Assembly (NCBI GenBank): GCA_021613535.1
Contig: CP075497.1
Location: 620,001 to 684,000 of the forward strand
Length of the DNA: 64,000 nt
From: Adineta vaga
Taxonomy: Eukaryota; Rotifera
Direction of reading: 5' to 3'
Shown: positions 57,117 through 64,000 of the stretch, in pieces
Layout: the number at the start of each line of letters is the position of its first letter
How positions within the stretch are numbered: position 1 is the stretch's first letter
Notes under the pieces: generated by a model
The model's input: the letters and a program-made list of their open reading frames with translations, nothing else
Databases searched by the model: none
Told to the model about the DNA's origin: nothing
Position numbers and translations under genes: made by a program

Positions 57117-60100
57117 TTATGCATTTCCTGATACTGCTGCGTCGTACTTCGTCCAAGAATTACCCATCTCGTGGATATTTGATGAAGTTTCTATTGGAGG
57201 AACATACAATTCGGCGCTTGTAAGGATGCCCTTATCATCGTCACCACTAAATCCACCAGTAACTAATACTTTTCCATCCATCAATGTGGATGCTCCATGA
57301 ATATATCGAGCGTCATTCATGTTGCTACCTAGTGTCCAACTGTCCGTCGATGCATTATACAACTCCGAACTATTTATAATATAAGAATTGCAACCTCCCG
57401 CGACTAGTACTTGTCCATTTGATAATACAGATATTGTGTGATAAATTCGTTCCTCGTTCATGCTAGCACTATTTACCCAAACTCCTGTCCTTGGATCGTA
57501 TAGCTCAGCACTTTTTAAAAGAAGCTCATTATTAACACCGCCTGTAACTAATACTTTTCCATCTGGTAATAAAGCTGCTGCGTGAAAACTGCGATGGTCA
57601 TTCATGCTACCAGTCGCTGTCCAAACTCCTGTTGATGGATCATACAGCTCAGCACTATTTTGGACATTATGATAAAATCCTCCGGTAACTAATACTTTTC
57701 CGTCTGTTAAAACGATTGCTGTGTGAGAGAATCGAGGATTATTCATGCTACCGGTGGATGTCCAAACTTCTGTTAATGGATCATACAACTCAGCACTTTT
57801 TAGAATGAGTCCATCACCCATACCGCCAGCTACTAATACTTTTCCATTCAGTAATACGGATGCTGTGTGCACAGTTCGCGCGCCTCCCATACTACCAGTA
57901 GTTGTCCAAGTTCCTGTTGATGGATCATATAACTCACTACTGTTGTGTGCACTCATGATAGATATGTTTTCGTTTATTAAAACTGGTATCTTGATATTCT
58001 TGCGTGTATTATTCATTATATTGGTCGTTGTCATAATTTTCGGCGGTGGTAGACATGATTTCTCACCTCGCACACTAGTCACGTCATCAGTTCCACCTGT
58101 AATCAACACTTTTCCATTTGACAATACGGATGCTGTATGTTCATATCGCTCTTTACCCATATTACTAGCCATTGCCCAACTCCGCGTTAATGGATCATAC
58201 AACTCAGCACTACTCAAAAGAGAACCATTAGTACCACCAGTAACTAAAACTTTTTCATTAGTTAATAAAGATGATGTATGATCAGTTCGCCGTATATTCA
58301 TGCTACCGGTATAATACCATCCTAGAGAAAATTATTTGAATATATTTAAGACAGAGAGTTCATGAAACCACCGACATTATGAGCACTTGAAAACTTTTTT
58401 ATGCGATATTTTGGCATAAGATGAAAGAGCATGCTGAGAAACCTACACGCCCAAAATTTCAGTCCTACCCAGGCTTGCCAAATGAAAATTTTAGAAATCA
58501 GGGACTATTGAAAAAAAATCAGGAGCTTATCAGGAGAAGTTTTCTTAGAAATCAGGAGAAAAATCAGGAGGTTTTCTTTAGATATTCAAGAACGTTTATA
58601 TTATTTTTACTGTACAAGTTACGCTCGTCTAAAAGCTTGATCAAGTGTTTCTGGTAGAATCTATGTACTTCACTGTTACTGAACTTTTTATTCATCTAGT
58701 TTGCAAAAAATTGACCTTATATTCGAACTCGACGACTCCAACTATTCGTCGGTAAATCCTTACCAAAAAGCCTTACTTTTTCGTAGAAGGAAAGATGTCT
58801 TTTATCCAAAACAATAGGACCTATTATTTTCAAACTATTTTCAAATCCAGATTTCTTATCTTCTATTACCCTTTAGTCAAGTATTAGGTTAAATAGTCTC
58901 TTTTGTTTTTATTTATCTTCCGATCAATCAGCAAAATGCGACCGTTAAACAAGTAAATAATTTATTCTTGCAAAAATCCTTTTCTATGAGAATCAGAATA
59001 ATATTTAACTTTTGCCTTAGTGTATGCCTATACCTTTACAGACGTGTCACTCTTCCATGACAAAGTAACTATAAAAGAATTCCATATAACTAAAGGAAAC
59101 TGAAAGAAATGCTCATTTCACAAAATTTATTTCTATATTTATTCTATGAATAATTATTAGAAAATGAATATTAACTTCTCGAATAATATAGAACAAAACA
59201 TAAAGCAGAAAGTACCCTAGTCGAACTTTTTTTGGCAAGCACATGCACATCTTGACCTTCTTGACCATTTGCAGACAATCTTTTAGTATTTATGTCTAAT
59301 CATGTTCAAGCGCTGGCCATGCGCAGGTCATGCACAGGCCATGCGCTTGAAAGAGTGCATATATTACTTGATTTTTTTTTCTTATCTTCAGAATATCGCT
59401 ATAGATGTCAATAGTTAGCAATGTTTTCATATTTCTTATAGTTACAAAACGTGAATAAAAGAAGATAAAGAAATAAAACATATGATTGACGCGCATAACG
59501 ATAGAGATTTAAGTTAAAATACGATAGGATAGGATATGATCATTACTATAACAAAAGCGAAAGAAATAAACAAATAAGAACTGATATTATACTAGTAGGA
59601 GCTAACAAAGGAAATTTTGCTATCCGTTCGAGATTAACAAACACGAGCAATGCTAAATGTCAAAATATTGACAATAATATGTGAAACATTGAAAAAGATA
59701 TCCGTTGTATTTTAATTGTGCCTTTTTTCATATTTTTAATGGACATTTATAATTAATTGGTTTATATAATTAAAATTAAGTTCAAATGTGATCTTGATGC
59801 TCAATAAACGAGATTTATCACAGTTACTTGAGCTAGAAATATTAAACGTACAGTTACCTATGGTTGATTTACCTGCTATCAGATACTCCAGTTCTTGTGA
59901 TCCTCAGGTATTCCAAATATGATATGCGTTTTATCTGCGCATGTCTCAAGCAAGCGTTCTAGCGCTTCTCAATGGTAAGAAACCCCAGCGCTATGGACAA
60001 ATCTTGATGCAAGTCTGGTTCAAGCGCAGACAAAACAAAGTTCGACTAGGGTATGTAATTAGGTCATTACTATTAAATTGGTGGCTTTTTTCAATGAGAC

Positions 60101-62882
60101 TATATTTCTCTGATGATCGAATTTCTTTGAGTATATTCGATTTAGTAAACAAAAACAGAAAACTATAGATGTCAAATGGGTGTTCATATAGTTTGGAATT
60201 CTACTTCAGCTAAATCATATGTCATCTTGTTTCTGATTGTTGTCAAAAAAAAACATCATGTATCTAAAAACTGATTTAGAAAAAGCATTCGACACAGAAA
60301 TAGTTAATAAAAATCTATTGAATTCTGATTATTTTCTCGTTTTCTCCACCAAATTTGTATAAGCGAGAAGGTGTCTGTAAATCTCGACTGGGGAAAAGCA
60401 AAAATCAGGAGAAATCAGGAGAAAATGATGAAAATCAGCTCCTGATTTCAGGAGATTTTCAATCAGGAGAAAAGGTGAAAACCAGGAGACTCCTGATCAA
60501 ATCAGGAGGTTTGGCAGTCCTGGCCCTACCGGGCAAGATCTGGGAGAGCTATTCCTGTACGAACCGTCGAAAGATCCGAATGGTTCGCATGAATCCATCG
60601 ATTTTTCATCACAAACAATTTTTGACCGATTTGTGCGCAGTATCTCCAAGGTAACATCGATTATAATACGTCGAAAGATAGAATATTCTCCTCTATCGAT
60701 CTCCAGAGACAGCGCTTCCTTTTCCAAAGCATGTTCGAACGAAAAAACTCGGTTACCAGGCTCAAGTAAACGAAAAAAAACGTGTTTTTTGGCAGTTTTT
60801 TTTTACATTTTCCGACATTTTCCCAATGAAACATGGCTTGGGAAAGGTGAGCTCCAATTTTATAATTTCAGATTCTGATAGAGCGTCGAAAACTGCATCG
60901 AATAGTGTATTTTCACCTTTATAACTCGTTAGTCCGATGTTTAACTGATGGATGCAATTGTACGAACTGCCGTCACTTTCGGTAAAAATAGGCACTTTTT
61001 CGCATGGTACATTAGAAAATTGACTTTGCTGATTGGGAAACATTCTTATAGTAGCTTCCCATCGTGTGCAGAAATGAGTCAGTCATCGATTATATTGCAT
61101 TATTCATGAAAATGGATGATAGTTGATGTTTTCGTAGCATCATTGGTGAATATTGATGAAAAAGGGTCGTAATAACGCATTTTGTACTAATGATCGCCAA
61201 TGGTTCTACGAAAACATCAACTATCATCCATTTTAATGGAAAAATGCAACATAATCAATGACTCGCTCGATACATGGACACGATGGGATATGCTTAGACG
61301 GCCACAGATGATCATGCTCATCCTTGACACATCGCGTTCGTCGATTACTTATTGTTTGTTGGTAATTAGGCATGACCAGTACCATCCGCCTGGGTACCGG
61401 TCGAACTGGCTTTCGATGAGCTGATTTAACAATTTTTTAAAGTTACTTAAAACCTCCGGTCTCTAAGTACAATATAATTATTTCACTTCTGAATACCTAC
61501 ACGACCCTCAAGACCAGAGATTTTGTGCTAGTTTATGCATTTTTCACTACTATATTAACGAAAAACAACGAATTAATGCCGAATCTCTGCTTCTTTTACA
61601 GTGGTTCAAGCATCGGAAAGTTAGGCAGCGATGATATCTCAAGGCGATAGGTATTTTCGAAAATAAAAAAAGTTTTTTGTCTATCCCCTGAGAACCAGTC
61701 GGATTGGGTGACCAAACGGACTGGGGCTGGTGGATGCCTATTAGCAATATATGTACGTCAGATTGTACGCTAACGTACGATGCAAAAGTAATGGCATAAA
61801 TGTCCGAGTCTGCTGTGTTTGACCAAATGTGATAGACAGCTGATTCTCTCACGATTCGAAAGAGCAAAGCGTTCTCTGTAAAACGCATCTCTTTAAAAAC
61901 CTTTTCAATAACTTTAGGAAATTCGAAAAACTGAGTTGTAATACAATACATAAAAAACGGGTATTCACACAATTAACGACCGAATCATAACAAATTACAG
62001 ACTTAGTATTTTACATATTTTTCCTGCCTTGCACACCATGAAAAGGAATTTTTTACAAACAGATTGCTCCTTGAAATCCGTACAAACTAAGATGTTTTCA
62101 TTGTCTTTAATTCCCTTCCTTTTTGCGCGACATGCGATGCAGATCGTTAGTCCAAAACGCGCAGCTTTCAAAGCCACTATTTTTCCAATTCGGTTCGCTG
62201 CATGACCGTTGAATTACTGACTTCAACACGAATTTGCAGAGATCATCGACTGGAATAGGTTCACACCGGTACGGTAACGATCGAAGGATTAAAACATGCA
62301 GCAAACCGAATTGGAAAAATACTGGCTTTGAAAGCTGCGCGTTTCGGACTAACGATCTGCATCGCACGTCGCACAACCAGGAAGGGAATTTTAAGACAAT
62401 GAAAACATCATGGTTTGTTTTCATTCAATGCCAAAATATTGCATGAAAAATTTTTCCAAGTGCTCACGCTATCCCGAAAAGGTGGGATTCTGGTGCACCG
62501 TTTCTTAAACCACTTATAACAAAATCATTGATTCTTTAGGATAATTTTCGGTTAGATAGAAACTAACATTGCATACATGACATTCATCAATGTGTATAGG
62601 CTTTTAAAATGAGCGCCTAAGGAAGTTTGCTGTATAGCTGTAGAACTTACCTGGCTTCTGCATGGTAGTGGTTGTTGATATTTTTGTTGTCGTCGTGGTG
62701 ATAGTGCTGTCTGGCTTGTGTGGAGCGAGAACAACAAATTTTAACACTACAGCTAGAATGATTGCTAGAACCGTGAAAGCGGCAACAGAGACACAGATGA
62801 ATTTAGCCCATCGATGACGCCACCATGTGCGTACTCTGCTGTTTTCAGGAAGAAGTTTAAAGCAAGACCAGTTCATATTCAT
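57117..62882 (-). CDS. Type II membrane kelch-repeat protein with a 4.3-kb intron
   Basis: Exon 1 (62882-62651) encodes a short cytosolic N terminus, a signal-anchor (about 27-52, [20 protein letters not shown]) and a Thr-rich stalk ([19 protein letters not shown]), ending in phase 1 at G|GTAAGT. Exon 2 (58321-57117) begins GA TGG in the matching phase after TTTTCTCTAG and encodes about seven kelch blades of the form [40 protein letters not shown]. Together 478 aa. Exon 2 has no leader of its own: its first Met lies inside a blade (YYTGSMN). Exon 1 has no domain of its own, so each needs the other. Many bdelloid surface proteins have this anchor-stalk-propeller plan. The join spans 4.3 kb of transposons, and extra exons or two broken genes remain possible. 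Blade 2 carries an insertion of about 40 residues. Confidence 0.65.
58470..60522. mobile_element. Non-autonomous hAT-like element, copy 2, interrupted
   Basis: Ends CAGGCTTGCCAAA and TTTGGCAGTCCTG, flanked by 8-bp repeats GTCCTACC / GCCCTACC (58462-58469, 60523-60530). Its sequence follows copy 1 (22872-23929) closely from end to end, apart from an 839-bp insertion at 59213-60051 and extra CAGGAG blocks near both termini. It lies in the kelch intron. No transposase. Confidence 0.85.
59215..60051. mobile_element. Nested TA-target MITE (Tc1/mariner-like)
   Basis: 837 bp bounded by CCCTAGTCGAACTTT and its exact inverse AAAGTTCGACTAGGG, with TA on both sides. The uninterrupted hAT copy 1 reads GCAGAAATTATGCAATTAAG at the matching point, with a single TA, so it is a natural empty site. 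Inside are small palindromes around GGCCATGCGC. No transposase ORF; the frame at 59941-60168 is short and unrecognised. Confidence 0.85.
61081..61263. repeat. Foldback, arms about 57 bp
   Basis: Left arm 61081-61137 and right arm 61206-61263 pair over AGTCATxGATTATxTTGCAT and TGGATGATAGTTGATGTTTT + CGTAG, with few mismatches. Non-coding. Confidence 0.8.
62091..62409. repeat. Foldback, arms about 114 bp
   Basis: Arms 62091-62204 and 62295-62409 share GATGTTTTCATTGTCTT, GCGATGCAGATCGTTAGTCC, CGCGCAGCTTTCAAAGCCA and TTTTTCCAATTCGGTT with few differences. The two-sided ORFs here (62107-62424, 62234-62446) are reflections of each other and not genes. Confidence 0.85.
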
Positions 62883-63654
62883 ATGACTTTCTGAAAGAAA
62901 CTATATTGAAAAACCACTCAGCACAATCTTTACAGCATTCAAAATGTGAAACACGATGTCCCTTTGAACATCGTATATTAAACGGGTGTGGTTTGTCAAC
63001 TAAATATGTCCGACAGGGGAAAAAGGCGATCTAAAGATTCAGTTTCGATTTTGGGACTATTTAAATCAGCGTCTTCTCCTCCACTCGTTGATGTCTGACG
63101 ATCTTTGATACTTTGGCAATCGTTGGATGAATCTTTGATACTATTTGGGTGACCATTAGTGACTACCTATGATTTCGAAATCTAAAGGAACATGTGGGTG
63201 CTACAAAGCACTTATTGTCTCATACGCAATAGCGTAAAGTTTTGTTCAATAATTATTTCTTTGCAAGAAGCACTAGCTAGTATTCGTTTTAATAGATGAC
63301 GCTTTAGCTTTGCCCCATCCATCACAAACGCACACGTTATCACAGACAACTTTAATGCTGAAATCTTTATATAAACGAGTTTTGCACGCGAAAGCGTTGT
63401 AAGCAAGAGCGGCTTTAAAGAATAGAAGCAATCCTTCGCTCTTTCTCATTCTAAAAAGACGGTCTATATTGCTGAGAAAACCGGACGTAAAAATGTATCC
63501 AGATTACCATGAATCTCCAAAAAGTGATTCTCAGCGAAATTTATTCTCTTTGTACTCTTAAAACTCGAAGTTCAACAGTGCTTCTAATTTATCTGATGTC
63601 TGTAGAATATACGAAGACCCACGAAGATCATCAAATCAAGAAATGATTCTCTTG
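62883..63654. other. Upstream of kelch gene, nothing recognised
   Basis: Should include the kelch promoter. No gene or clear motif. Confidence 0.4.
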
Positions 63655-63990
63655 GCAGATAGATCTCGGCGAAATAACCCTACGAAGATCCACATTTTTC
63701 GCTGGGTTATAGGAGCTAGTCGATTTGTATGTGCCCTGAAAATTTTGGCTTCCTGTATGCCTCCTGAAGAAAAATAGCACGGATCACACTTTCTTACATA
63801 TGAAAGCTTACGCACTTTAGTGTGATTTTTCTATCACTGAGAAAGTGTGGTCCGTAGTCTTTTTTTCTGGTGGTATATAGAAATCTGAAACTTTCAGAGC
63901 ACATACAACTGAACTAGTACTAACCAACCAGCGAAAAATTTGGGTCTTCGTGGATCTTCATAGAATTATTTCGCCGTGCTCTACCTGTCT
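63655..63990. repeat. Foldback, arms about 140-150 bp
   Basis: Left arm 63655-63796 and right arm 63839-63990 pair over CGGCGAAATAA, GAAGATCCAC, ATTTTTCGCTGG, TTGTATGTGC and CACACTTTCT, with several indels. The 42-bp centre contains CACTTTAGTGTGATTTTTCT. Non-coding. Confidence 0.75.
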
Positions 63991-64000
63991 AGGGAGTCAT

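Larger units (their letters stand above)
60531..62650. other. Rest of kelch intron, foldback-rich
   Basis: Contains two foldbacks (61081-61263 and 62091-62409). An open frame at 61550-61972 (minus, 140 codons, begins TTG) has no recognised domain. I see no stalk-like coding exon between them. Confidence 0.45.

Noticed and set aside
57745-58281. 178-codon plus-strand ORF
   Set aside because: Antisense shadow of the kelch repeats.
61550-61972. 140-codon minus-strand ORF in the kelch intron
   Set aside because: Begins at TTG, no recognised family, lies among foldbacks; kept as unassigned.
62107-62446. Opposing 70-105-codon ORFs with shared peptides
   Set aside because: Same peptides from both arms of an inverted repeat; not independent genes.
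1-64000. CRISPR arrays, rRNA genes, bacterial operons
   Set aside because: No direct repeats with unique spacers and no rRNA-like stretch; gene structure is eukaryotic throughout.

Overview
The window is eukaryotic nuclear DNA, AT-rich, most likely from a bdelloid rotifer (Adineta, Rotaria or a relative; I cannot settle the genus). The reasons are: introns mostly of 47-85 nt with GTAAGT-like donors and TTTTAG-like acceptors; ADP-ribosyltransferase (ART) genes, one fused to tetratricopeptide (TPR) repeats; rhodopsin-like receptors with altered DRY and NPxxY motifs; NHL, kelch and BEN-domain genes; at least two genes of a kind better known from fungi or bacteria; and many short inverted repeats whose arms resemble the TGTGGG-type telomere repeat I recall for bdelloids. 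I rebuilt gene models by joining open exons across splice sites with consistent phase. Exon ends are predictions without transcript support.

Layout: 1-2831 is the 3' part of a large TPR gene. 3443-4757 is a three-exon cytochrome P450 of the CYP55 (P450nor, nitric oxide reductase) type. 4859-5711, 6470-8322 and 10597-13463 are three ART genes with three architectures: a predicted secreted ART, an ART fused to a four-pass membrane domain, and an ART-TPR protein with a frameshifted tail. 13932-15108 is a cathepsin L-like protein that has lost its catalytic His. 15771-17741 is a GH127 beta-L-arabinofuranosidase-like ORF with all metal-site and nucleophile residues. 19204-19843 holds two foldback elements. 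21286-22348 and 34953-35977 are rhodopsin-like receptors. 24505-25924 is a type II membrane protein with a Thr-rich stalk. 26428-31693 is one gene with three tandem copies of a two-pass membrane unit (about 1,350 aa). 32690-33486 is a secreted Cys-rich repeat protein, 36509-38594 an NHL-EGF membrane protein, 39091-39684 a small two-pass protein and 42813-43798 a frameshifted NHL protein. 44043-45605 is minisatellite. 46766-50930 holds two convergent nuclear-type genes, one with a clear BEN domain. 51413-54791 is a damaged CACTA/EnSpm-like transposase. 57117-62882 is a kelch gene whose single intron of about 4.3 kb is filled with transposons and foldbacks.

Two themes recur. First, gene content is accessory: probable horizontally acquired enzymes, ARTs, expanded surface proteins, decaying genes and non-autonomous DNA transposons. 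Bdelloid subtelomeres are described this way, so the window may be subtelomeric. Second, a family of inverted repeats with GAGGGTGTGGGTG / CACCCACACCCTC arms recurs about 14 times. Half of the copies lie within about 350 bp of a gene 3' end, two lie in introns of the three-unit gene, and one sits exactly where two truncated genes meet.
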